NCBI GenBank assembly: GCA_947252755.1
Contig: CAMXWV010000009.1
Coordinates: 51,558-115,557, forward strand
Reading direction: 5' to 3'
Source: an uncultured Dermabacter sp.
GTDB taxonomy: Bacteria; Actinomycetota; Actinomycetes; Actinomycetales; Dermabacteraceae
DNA length: 64,000 bases
The notes under the pieces are model-generated. The model saw nothing but the letters and a program-made list of their open reading frames with translations. It was not told the origin of the DNA and did no database searches. Every line of letters begins with the position of its first letter. The stretch's first letter is position 1. Below, piece by piece: positions 24,724 through 32,090 of the stretch. The position numbers and the translations under genes are program-made.

Positions 24724-25560
24724 ATGACCACCTCCCCCACTCTCCGTTTCCATGACGGCAACGCCATTCCGCAGCTCGGCTTCGGTGTGTTCAAGGTGAG
24801 CAACGAGGACGCCGCCGCGGCTGTTCAGCATGCGCTCGAGGCCGGCTACCGTCACATCGACACCGCCACGATCTACGGGAACGAGGAGGGTGTGCGCCGC
24901 GGGATCGACGCCGCCGGCGTGGACCCGAAGGACATCTTCATCACCACGAAGCTGTGGAATGACGATCAGGGCTATGACTCCACGCTGCGCGCGTTCGACG
25001 CGTCCATGCAGCGCCTGGGCCTCGACACTCTGGACCTGTACCTGATCCACTGGCCGTGCCCGCCGAAGAACGGCCTGTTCCATGACACGTGGCGGGCGTT
25101 CACGGAGCTGCAGATGCAGGGCCGGATCCGGTCGATCGGCGTGTCGAACTTCCGGGTGGGGGACCTGGACGAGCTGATGGCGAAGTCCGAGTCGAAGCCG
25201 GTGCTCAACCAGATCGAGCTGCACCCGTATTTCACGCAGCAGGAGCTGCGCGCGAAGGGCGCTCGGCATGACATCCTCACTCAGGCGTGGGGTCCGCTCG
25301 GGCAGGGCCGCGGTCTCCTGGATGATCCGGTGCTTGCGGAGATTGCGCGCTCGCACGACGCGACCCCCGGTCAGGTGGTGCTCGCGTGGCACCGTCAGAT
25401 CGGCAATGTGGTGATCCCGAAGTCGGTGACGCCCTCTCGGATCGTGGAGAACTTCCAGTCCCTCGAGCTGGAGCTGACGCAGGACGAGCTGACGCGGATC
25501 AGCGGCCTGGACAAGGGGGCTGAGGGCCGCGGCGGCGGCGATCCTGACACGGTCGGCTGA
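24724..25560 (+). CDS. Aldo/keto reductase (second of tandem pair)
   Basis: A 278-residue paralog of the gene just upstream. GYRHIDTATIYGNEEGV, ITTKLWNDDQGYDS and LYLIHWPCPP hold the Asp/Tyr, Lys and His of the active site, and IPKSVTPSRIVENF binds the NADPH phosphate. It starts 12 bp after the first gene with GAAAGGA before ATG 24724, so both are one transcript. The section around the catalytic Lys-His is identical to its neighbour while flanks have diverged, which fits local gene conversion. The C-terminus ends with a Gly-rich segment. Confidence 0.93.
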   Translation: MTTSPTLRFHDGNAIPQLGFGVFKVSNEDAAAAVQHALEAGYRHIDTATIYGNEEGVRRGIDAAGVDPKDIFITTKLWNDDQGYDSTLRAFDASMQRLGLDTLDLYLIHWPCPPKNGLFHDTWRAFTELQMQGRIRSIGVSNFRVGDLDELMAKSESKPVLNQIELHPYFTQQELRAKGARHDILTQAWGPLGQGRGLLDDPVLAEIARSHDATPGQVVLAWHRQIGNVVIPKSVTPSRIVENFQSLELELTQDELTRISGLDKGAEGRGGGDPDTVG

Positions 25561-25608
25561 CGCTCCCAGCGCTCCTCTTCATGGCGCCCGCGCCCCGGCT
25601 GGGCCTCG

Positions 25609-25702
25609 TGCCCAGTCAGCGGGTGTGGGTGCCCAAGTCGGCAGCGGGCCCGGGTGCCCAGCCGGCAGCGGGCGTGGGCACTCAGTCGGCGGTTTCGGCG
25701 CT
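25609..25702. repeat. Imperfect ~24-bp tandem repeat at gene 3' end
   Basis: About four degenerate units built on GTGCCCAGTCGGCAGCGGGC fill the convergent gap and run into the stop codon of the acetyltransferase gene. Nothing else is recognisable in this gap. Confidence 0.65.
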
Positions 25703-26445
25703 CAGTCAGCGGACGCGGGCGCTGCGGCGCCCAGCAGCTCCATCAGCTCACGGGTCATGCCGCTCACCCGCACCGGGGTGTGCGGAACCACGGCCGAATC
25801 CGGTGTCACCACAACGCGCTGCAGCTCCACCCGTTCACCGTCGATGACCGCCACTTCGGTGCCGTTCCAGGCGTAGCCTGCCTTCCTTGACACGCCGAGC
25901 GAGGGCAGGTTGCCGCGAACCGCTGAGGATTCGGCGCGAGCGGCTCCCAGGTGCTGGAAGGCGAACACGAGCATCGCCGTGCGCATCAGTGTGCCGATGC
26001 CTTGGCGGTGGAAGTCTCGGGTGAGCCAGGAGCCGGTCTCCACCCGGCGGGTGATGGCGAAGTTCTTGCTGAGCACGGACTGCATGCCCACCAGGCTCCC
26101 CTGCCAGAACACGCCGAAGGGCAGCTCCCACTCGTCAGCACGGAACTGGGCGCGCTGACGCCACTGAAACTGGAATGCTTGACGCACCCGCTCATCCGGA
26201 TCCGGTGTGTACCAGGGGAACGAGGCGAACTCAACGCCCTCGTCGAAGATCGGCTGGCGCAGCAGCGCCGCATAGACCGGCATGTCCGCTTCCCGCAGCA
26301 GGCGCATCTCCAGGCTGCCGGCCTGGATCAAGAGCGCAAGCGGCGGGAACAGGTATTCCAGGGAGTCCTGCTCAACCAAGTCCCCGATCGAGGGAAGCGA
26401 GTCGTAGTCGGCCTGGGAGGCGGAGGTGAAGCTGTGCGCGGGCAT
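25702..26445 (-). CDS. GNAT-family N-acetyltransferase
   Basis: A 247-residue protein of the RimJ/RimL-like GNAT type. The acetyl-CoA loop is visible in SWLTRDFHRQGIGTLMRTAMLVFAF (R-x-x-G-x-G/A), followed by ESSAVRGNLPSLGVSRKAGYAWNG, the asparagine-aliphatic region seen in protein or small-molecule acetyltransferases. ATG 26445 is preferred: the longer frame reads back through three 31-bp tandem repeats and gives a nonsensical Arg-rich extension. The first ~35 residues may be extra. Substrate unknown. Confidence 0.85.
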   Translation of the reverse strand: MPAHSFTSASQADYDSLPSIGDLVEQDSLEYLFPPLALLIQAGSLEMRLLREADMPVYAALLRQPIFDEGVEFASFPWYTPDPDERVRQAFQFQWRQRAQFRADEWELPFGVFWQGSLVGMQSVLSKNFAITRRVETGSWLTRDFHRQGIGTLMRTAMLVFAFQHLGAARAESSAVRGNLPSLGVSRKAGYAWNGTEVAVIDGERVELQRVVVTPDSAVVPHTPVRVSGMTRELMELLGAAAPASAD

Positions 26446-26479
26446 GAGACCAGGGTAAACGTGTGCTGAGGTGCCGCGC

Positions 26480-26572
26480 GGGTTCGACGCGCACCCGTCT
26501 CTACACGCGTGGGTTCGACGCGCACCCATCTCTACACGCGCGGGTTCGACGCGCACCCGTTTCAGCACGCGC
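26480..26572. repeat. Three 31-bp direct tandem repeats
   Basis: Units at 26480-26510, 26511-26541 and 26542-26572 start GGGTTCGACGCGCACCC and differ at a few positions, the third most in its tail. They lie upstream of the acetyltransferase start and just before the DnaA-box cluster. There are no spacers between units, so this is not a CRISPR array. Confidence 0.9.
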
Positions 26573-26606
26573 GTTCGATAATCACACGTCTGTCATTATC
26601 CCCAGC

Positions 26607-26920
26607 CGTGGATAGCTTTGTGGATAACTCTGGATGACTGTCAACCACGCACCCCGCGATGTGGATAACTTTCTGCGACTCGTGGATAACGCGGTGACGG
26701 GTGTGGACATCGATGTGCGGTGAACACCCTGTTCGAACACGGTGCACTGTGCACACAGAAGGCGTTCCGCCGATGACGGAGAGTGGATAACTCGTGCTCA
26801 CCCTTGTGGCCTGGGGAACTACACATATGTAAGCGGTCCACAGTTGGGGATAACTCTGTGGACAGTTGTGGGGGCGATTCCCCGCCGCTCTCCACAATGC
26901 CGCTGTTCGATTGTGGACAA
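26607..26920. promoter_or_regulatory. Cluster of DnaA boxes
   Basis: Within 314 bp are two perfect TTATCCACA boxes (complement of 26619-26627 and 26660-26668) and one perfect TTGTCCACA (complement of 26912-26920). One-mismatch forms lie at 26607, 26681, 26702, 26782 and 26857, with weaker ones at 26834, 26845 and 26888. Almost all point the same way. The stretch between the repeats and the rhomboid gene has no plausible gene. It could be an origin element, a DnaA-titrating or reactivating site, or a DnaA-controlled promoter. dnaA and dnaN are not in the window. Confidence 0.75.
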
Positions 26921-26928
26921 GCGTGCGT

Positions 26929-27879
26929 TCAGAGCAGACCGGGGATCAACACCACACCGCTGGACAGCGCCATCAGCGCCTTCACAATCACCAGCACCAC
27001 GAGCACCGCCGCCATCGCTGCGCACACTCCCGCGTGGATCATCGCGGACTTCCGGCCCAGCGCTTCACGATCAGCGCCCGGAGTGGCTGTGGGGCGGGTT
27101 GCGAAGAATGCGGCGGCCAGCGCGGTGCCGGTGACCAAGCCGCCGAGGTGGCCCTGCCAGGAGATATTCGGGTAGAGGAAGGTGATCACCAGGTTGGCAC
27201 CGATCAGCACCAGCACCTGTGTGGCCTGCCCGCCGAGCTTCCGCTGCACCACAAACAGCGCTCCGAACAGGCCGAAGATGCCGCCGGAGGCGCCCACTGT
27301 ACCGGTCACCCACGAGTCGGACAGCGGACTGGACAGCAGCAGCACCGCCACGTGCCCGCCAATTACCGACAGCAGGAACAGGGCGGTGAACCGCCAGCGG
27401 CCAAGGGCCCGCTCCAGGTACTGACCGATGACCCACAGCGCATACATGTTGAGCGCAAGGTGCAGCACTCCGCCGTGCAAGAAACCGGAGGTGATGAACG
27501 TCCACGGCATCTGCAGAGCCCGGAACGGCGCAAACATCAGCCACTGGTGCACCGGCGTGATGAACGGCCCCATGGTCTGCAGCGCGAACAGCACAATGCA
27601 GATTCCCATGATCACGTACGTGACCATCGGGGTGTCATGGCCACGCCCACCCACTGCGGTGCGCGCCATGGTGCCGCGCTGGGCGCGGTTGATCTCCTGC
27701 ATGCAGTCCACGCAGAGGGACCCCACTTCGGTGGCCACCTGGCAGCCGTGGCACATCGGCTGGTGGCACCGTTTGCACGTCATGTAGCTGACGCGGTCGG
27801 GATGCCGCGGGCACACCGGATGGTCGCCGTTCGACGCGCCCGCGGACGACTGGCCATAGCTCGGGGGGTTCACGCTCAT
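26929..27879 (-). CDS. Rhomboid-family intramembrane serine protease with zinc-ribbon N-terminus
   Basis: A 316-residue protein. Residues about 15-60 carry a B-box-like zinc site (CPRHPD, TCKRCHQPMCHGC, CVDC). Six to seven membrane helices follow. The protease dyad is Ser in VGASGGIFGLFGA and His in WQGHLGGLVTG; HGGVLHLALNMYALWVIG is the conserved L1/H-x-x-x-N region. It cleaves membrane-spanning substrates within the bilayer. ATG 27879 (MSVNPP) is preferred over upstream frames, though MEAMSV three codons earlier is possible. Zinc-ribbon rhomboids lie near oriC beside cyclophilin and DUF5324 genes in several actinobacteria, as here. Confidence 0.9.
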   Translation of the reverse strand: MSVNPPSYGQSSAGASNGDHPVCPRHPDRVSYMTCKRCHQPMCHGCQVATEVGSLCVDCMQEINRAQRGTMARTAVGGRGHDTPMVTYVIMGICIVLFALQTMGPFITPVHQWLMFAPFRALQMPWTFITSGFLHGGVLHLALNMYALWVIGQYLERALGRWRFTALFLLSVIGGHVAVLLLSSPLSDSWVTGTVGASGGIFGLFGALFVVQRKLGGQATQVLVLIGANLVITFLYPNISWQGHLGGLVTGTALAAAFFATRPTATPGADREALGRKSAMIHAGVCAAMAAVLVVLVIVKALMALSSGVVLIPGLL

Positions 27880-28022
27880 AGCCTCCATTTTGCCCCAGCT
27901 GATTGCGCGAGCTGAGCAGGCACGACGCGCACACGCCTGGCTCACCGCTGCGCGAGCGTCCCGCTTCATCGCTGCGCGCGTCCGGCTCACCGCAGTCTGC
28001 GCAGCCTCACCGCCCGACGCAT

Positions 28023-28038
28023 TCAACCATTCGGTTGA
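28023..28038. promoter_or_regulatory. TetR-type operator-like palindrome upstream of MMPL gene
   Basis: TCAACC (28023-28028), a 4-base centre ATTC, and GGTTGA (28033-28038) form a perfect inverted repeat 34 bp before the MMPL start. Its size and form suit a TetR-family repressor, but no such gene is next to it. The second arm overlaps a TTGATC that could be a -35 element. Confidence 0.4.
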
Positions 28039-28072
28039 TCCGCTTCAGCGCCCCGATTCCTAGCGTGGAAGT

Positions 28073-30304
28073 ATGAGTTCCTTTCCCACACGCCGACCCG
28101 TTATCGTGCTCCTGCTGTCCCTGCTGGCAGCCGTGGCCCTGTTCAGCATCCGCGGCGCCGGGCCTGTTGCCGGCATGGACGCGGCCCCGCCCACCGTGGA
28201 ATCCACGCGGGCTCAGGAGCTGCTCGATCAGGCGCCCGGCCACGAAATGCAGCAGGTGATGGCGGTCATCACGCGCGCTGACGGCGGCGTGCTGACGCCG
28301 GCGGACCTGGCTGCTGCGAAGCGTGTCGGAGAGGAGATGGCGAATACGGCCGCTGAACGCAGCAGTGCCGCCGCTGCGGATGCTCCTGCTGACGCGCCGA
28401 AGCCGGTGGGCCCGATCCCCTCGGAGGATGGCAAGGCCGCGATCGTGGGGGCGCCGATCAACACCGAGCCGTCCACGGCGGCCAGCGAATCGCAGCGCAC
28501 CGATGAGAACTCTCAGGCAGTGGATGAGACCGTGGCTGCACTGCGTGCGGTGGCGAAGCAGACCGCCCAGGACGAGCAGGCGAACGGTGCTGGTGAGCTG
28601 ACCGTGTCCGTCACCGGTGGGCCTGCGATCGGCTCGGATATCCGCGGCGCGTTCGCGGGAGCCAACTTCACGCTGCTTGCGGTGACGGTGGGTGTGGTGG
28701 CTCTCCTGCTGCTGCTCACCTACCGCTCCCCCATCCTGTGGATCCTGCCGCTTGCCGTGGTGGCCACGGCTGATGGCGCGGCCGGCGCAGTGACAGCCCG
28801 GCTGGGCGAACAGTTTGATCTCGCGTTCGACGCGGGCGTCATCTCCGTGCTGGTGTTCGGAGCCGGCGCGAACTATGCGCTGCTGCTGATCTCTCGCTAC
28901 CGCGAGGAGCTCGCCGTGGATCCGGATCATCGCGCGGCGCTCTCACGGGCGTGGAAGGCAGTGCTGCCGGCCATTCTCACCTCGAACATCACCGTGGTGC
29001 TGTCTCTGCTGACGCTGCTGGCAGCGCTCATGCCCGCCACCCGCGGTCTTGGCATCGCGGCCGCGGCCGGGCTGCTGATCGCGCTGCTCGCAGTGGTGTT
29101 TCCGCTGACCGCGCTGCTGGCGCTGGTGGGCCGCTCCGTGTTCTGGCCGTTCATCCCCCGACCCTCGGCTGCCGGTGACACCCGGGAGGCCACCTCGTCC
29201 GAAGGCAATGAGCCGCGCGGTGTGTTCGCGTGGACGGCGCGCCACGTGGTGGCGCACCCGGCCATGGCAATGATCGGCGCATTGGCGGTGCTCGCAGTGG
29301 GCGCCTCCAGTCTGATCGGCACCCGGATCGGCCTGTCCCAGATGGAACAGTTCGCCACCGCCAGTGAGGCACGATCCGGTCTGGAAACGATGGCGGAGCA
29401 TTATCCTGCCGGTGAGGCGGCGCCGCATCTGATGGTGGTGAGCGCGTCGACCCCGAAGGACGCGCAGGCGGCCACGGAGAAGGCGATCAGCGCTGCTGAA
29501 AGCGTGCCCGGGATTCAGCGGGCGCACCCGAGCGGGGAGCCGTTCGAGGCTGCCGCAGCCGGCGGCCCCACGCGCACGATTGTTCCGCTGAGCGCAACCG
29601 GCACCGCGGAGCCGGAGTCATCCGCCGCGAGCGCTGAGGTGGCGGGCCTGCGCAGCGCGCTGAACAACGCCGGCATCGGCACCGGTGACGGGACTGGTGA
29701 TGGTGCTGACGGCGGGACTGCTGCCGCCGCCACGCTGGTGGGCGGATCCAGCGCTGCCGCGCTCGACGTTCACAACACCTCCGTCCGCGACCTGTGGCTG
29801 ATCGCGCCGATGATCGTGGCCGTGGTGCTGGTGCTGCTCGCGGTGCTGCTGCGCTCTGTGGTGGCGCCGGTCATCCTCATGGTGCTCACCGGCATCTCCA
29901 CCGTGTCCGCTCTTGGAATCGGCACGTGGATCGGTGAGCAGCTGTTCAACTGGCCCGGACTGGACATCACCGTGCCGCTGATTGCCTTCCTGTTCCTGGT
30001 GGCGCTCGGCGTGGACTACTCCATTTTTCTTTCGCACCGCGTGAAGCAGGAGAACCAGGAGCACAGCATGGGCGCGGCACTGGTGCGGGCGGTGTCCCAC
30101 ACGGGCGTGGTCATCACCTCCGCGGGGGTGGTGCTCGCGGCAGTGTTCGCGGCGCTCGGAGTGCTGCCGCTCGTGGTGCTCGGGCAGCTGGGTCTGATCG
30201 TGGGCCTCGGTGTTCTGCTCGACACTCTCCTGGTGCGCACGGTGCTGGTGCCGGCGGTGTTCACCCTGGTGGGCGAGCGGATCTGGTGGCCGAGCCGGGC
30301 CTGA
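28073..30304 (+). CDS. MMPL-family RND transporter
   Basis: A 743-residue membrane exporter. It has two halves, each with a lone helix, an external loop and five helices: first half about 10-330, second half about 395-735. The motif LVALGVDYSIFLSHRVKQE in the second half and FGAGANYALLLISRYREEL in the first are the MMPL D/N-Y-x(2) L-x-x-R signatures; the Asp of the first half has become Asn (GANYALL). Loops are Ala/Ser/Thr/Asp-rich. These proteins export lipids, peptides or drugs using proton motive force. It precedes a MerR-ABC exporter operon but ends 40 bp before it. Cargo unknown. Confidence 0.9.
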   Translation: MSSFPTRRPVIVLLLSLLAAVALFSIRGAGPVAGMDAAPPTVESTRAQELLDQAPGHEMQQVMAVITRADGGVLTPADLAAAKRVGEEMANTAAERSSAAAADAPADAPKPVGPIPSEDGKAAIVGAPINTEPSTAASESQRTDENSQAVDETVAALRAVAKQTAQDEQANGAGELTVSVTGGPAIGSDIRGAFAGANFTLLAVTVGVVALLLLLTYRSPILWILPLAVVATADGAAGAVTARLGEQFDLAFDAGVISVLVFGAGANYALLLISRYREELAVDPDHRAALSRAWKAVLPAILTSNITVVLSLLTLLAALMPATRGLGIAAAAGLLIALLAVVFPLTALLALVGRSVFWPFIPRPSAAGDTREATSSEGNEPRGVFAWTARHVVAHPAMAMIGALAVLAVGASSLIGTRIGLSQMEQFATASEARSGLETMAEHYPAGEAAPHLMVVSASTPKDAQAATEKAISAAESVPGIQRAHPSGEPFEAAAAGGPTRTIVPLSATGTAEPESSAASAEVAGLRSALNNAGIGTGDGTGDGADGGTAAAATLVGGSSAAALDVHNTSVRDLWLIAPMIVAVVLVLLAVLLRSVVAPVILMVLTGISTVSALGIGTWIGEQLFNWPGLDITVPLIAFLFLVALGVDYSIFLSHRVKQENQEHSMGAALVRAVSHTGVVITSAGVVLAAVFAALGVLPLVVLGQLGLIVGLGVLLDTLLVRTVLVPAVFTLVGERIWWPSRA

Positions 30305-30306
30305 TC

Positions 30307-30337
30307 TTGACTGTGACGCAGCGTCACATGCTCGACT
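30307..30337 (+). promoter_or_regulatory. MerR-type promoter with 19-bp spacer and central palindrome
   Basis: TTGACT (30307-30312) and TCGACT (30332-30337) are 19 bp apart, the stretched spacing typical of promoters opened by MerR proteins. The spacer holds a perfect 7-1-7 palindrome GTGACGCAGCGTCAC (30313-30327). The regulator's ATG is only 6 nt after the -10, so its message would be leaderless. Strong fit by eye; autoregulation is inference. Confidence 0.6.
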
Positions 30338-30343
30338 GTGCGC

Positions 30344-31177
30344 ATGAGGATCTCCGAGTGCGCCGAACTCACCGGCACAACGGTGCGCACCATCCGGTAC
30401 TACCACCAGATCGGGCTGCTGCCGGTGCCGCCCACTCGCGGCGGGCGCCGCGACTATCAGCTGACGCATGTGGCTCGGATCTTGCGCATCCGCTGGCTGG
30501 TGGACGCCGGCCTGTCCCTGGACGCGGTGGCGGACATCCTCCGCCAGAACGCTGCGCACAGCGACTCGGCCTCACCGCTGAGTGAGCTGACCGCCACCGC
30601 GCAGACGATTGATCAGCGGATCGCTGAGCTCACCGAGCAGCGTGAGCGGATCAGCGCCCTCATCACCATGGCGGAGGAGGGCCGTTCCTTCACCCCGGTG
30701 CCCCGCGAGTTCACCCAGTTCTATGACCGGGTGGCGGAGCGACTTACTGATCCGGAGGCGCGCGAGGCGCTCCGCAAGGAGCAGCGGCTCGGCGAGATGC
30801 TCACCCAGCGGGGCCTGGTTCCCGCGGTCAGCGAGCTCGCCGCGGTGATGGCGGGCCTTGACGACCGGGCGATCGAACGCGCTGCAGCCTTCTACACCCG
30901 CTACCCGGCCCTGGCGCACCTTCCGCCGGAGGAGGCGGATCAGGCGGCGGACGAACTGCGCGCCCAGGTCCTGTCATGGGCAGCGGAAGAGCCAGAACTC
31001 ACCCAGCAGACGATTGCGCTGCTGCCTCGCTGGGGGCGGACAGCGGTGGGCCGGAAGATCATCCTCGGCTTCACCACTCTGCTGGCAGATTCCCCGGTTC
31101 AAGCACGAATGCTGCGAGCTCTCATCCACGACCTGCTCCCCGCCAATGACCAGCCCGATCACCACGAGGAGACCTGA
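30344..31177 (+). CDS. MerR-family transcriptional regulator
   Basis: A 277-residue regulator. The winged HTH is at residues 1-70 (MRISECAELTGTTVRTIRYYHQIGLLPVPP). A coiled-coil helix (TAQTIDQRIAELTEQRERISALI) follows, then a roughly 170-residue C-terminal helical domain, longer than classic metal-sensing MerR proteins and lacking their cysteines, so an organic ligand is likely. ATG 30344 is taken rather than GTG 30338 because it fits the family start. It is the first gene of a three-gene operon with an ABC exporter, one base before the ATPase gene, and probably controls it. Confidence 0.92.
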   Translation: MRISECAELTGTTVRTIRYYHQIGLLPVPPTRGGRRDYQLTHVARILRIRWLVDAGLSLDAVADILRQNAAHSDSASPLSELTATAQTIDQRIAELTEQRERISALITMAEEGRSFTPVPREFTQFYDRVAERLTDPEAREALRKEQRLGEMLTQRGLVPAVSELAAVMAGLDDRAIERAAAFYTRYPALAHLPPEEADQAADELRAQVLSWAAEEPELTQQTIALLPRWGRTAVGRKIILGFTTLLADSPVQARMLRALIHDLLPANDQPDHHEET

Positions 31178-31178
31178 A

Positions 31179-32090
31179 ATGAGCATCATCCACGGCACTG
31201 ACCTGGTGAAAGCCTACGGCCGCCTGCGCGCCCTGGACGGCGCTGATCTGCGTGTGGAAACCGGCCAGGTGCACGGCTTCCTGGGCCCGAACGGCGCAGG
31301 AAAGTCCACCTTGATCAAAGCGCTTCTCGGTCAGATCACACTCACCGCCGGAACGCTGCACGTGTTCGGTCTTGATCCGCGCCGAGACGCGGTGGCGATC
31401 CACCGCCGTCTCGCCTACGTTCCAGCGGATGTCTCCCTGTGGCCGTCCCTGACCGGCGGTGAATGCCTGGACATGCTGGCGCGCTTTCACGGCGGGGAGA
31501 ACCGGGCTCGGCGTGATCACCTGGTCGACGCATTCAGCCTGGACATCCGCAAAAAAGCCCGCACCTACTCCACCGGCAACCGGCAGAAGGTGGCGCTGAT
31601 CGCGGCGCTGTCGCTGGATGCTGACCTGTACGTGTTCGACGAACCCACCTCCGGTCTTGACCCGCTGATGGAGGCGCGATTCCAGGAAGCGGTGATGGAG
31701 CTGAGCAGCCGCGGCGCCACCGTGCTGCTGTCCAGCCATATTCTCGATGAGGTGGAAGCGCTCTGCTCCCACGTCACCATCCTCAAGGACGGCCGCACCA
31801 TCTCCTCCGGCACGCTTGAGGCGCTGCGCCAGGAGAGCACCACCACGATCGTGGCAACCCTGGCGAACGCAGACGCGGCGGAGGCGGTGAGACGTCAGCT
31901 CACCGAGCAGGGAGCGGACGCGTCGATCTCATCTGACGCCACCGGCATCCACCTCACGGTTCGCTCTCCTCGCCCAGCGGTTGCCCAGGCGGTCACAGCG
32001 GTGGCGGCGGCGGACCCGCTGTCCCTGGTGGTCAGGCCGCCGTCCCTGGACGAGCTGTTCCTTGAGCATTATGAGGTGCAGGCACGATGA
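31179..32090 (+). CDS. ABC transporter ATP-binding protein (drug/antibiotic export type)
   Basis: A 303-residue ATPase. Walker A GPNGAGKST (about 37-45), signature YSTGNRQKVALIAAL (a degenerate LSGGQ form common in this exporter family), Walker B LYVFDEPTSGLDPLME and switch His LLSSH are present. The ~80 C-terminal residues resemble the DUF4162-like regulatory tail. ATG 31179 has GAGGAGACC upstream and is 1 bp after the MerR stop. It overlaps the permease start as ATGA. It energises an ABC-2 type exporter under MerR control. Confidence 0.93.
   Translation: MSIIHGTDLVKAYGRLRALDGADLRVETGQVHGFLGPNGAGKSTLIKALLGQITLTAGTLHVFGLDPRRDAVAIHRRLAYVPADVSLWPSLTGGECLDMLARFHGGENRARRDHLVDAFSLDIRKKARTYSTGNRQKVALIAALSLDADLYVFDEPTSGLDPLMEARFQEAVMELSSRGATVLLSSHILDEVEALCSHVTILKDGRTISSGTLEALRQESTTTIVATLANADAAEAVRRQLTEQGADASISSDATGIHLTVRSPRPAVAQAVTAVAAADPLSLVVRPPSLDELFLEHYEVQAR

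Noticed and set aside
26480..26572. Possible CRISPR array
   Set aside because: Units are directly adjacent with no unique spacers and there are no cas genes.
26607..26920. Calling this segment oriC outright
   Set aside because: dnaA and dnaN are missing from the window and no clear AT-rich unwinding element is present; only the box cluster is supported.
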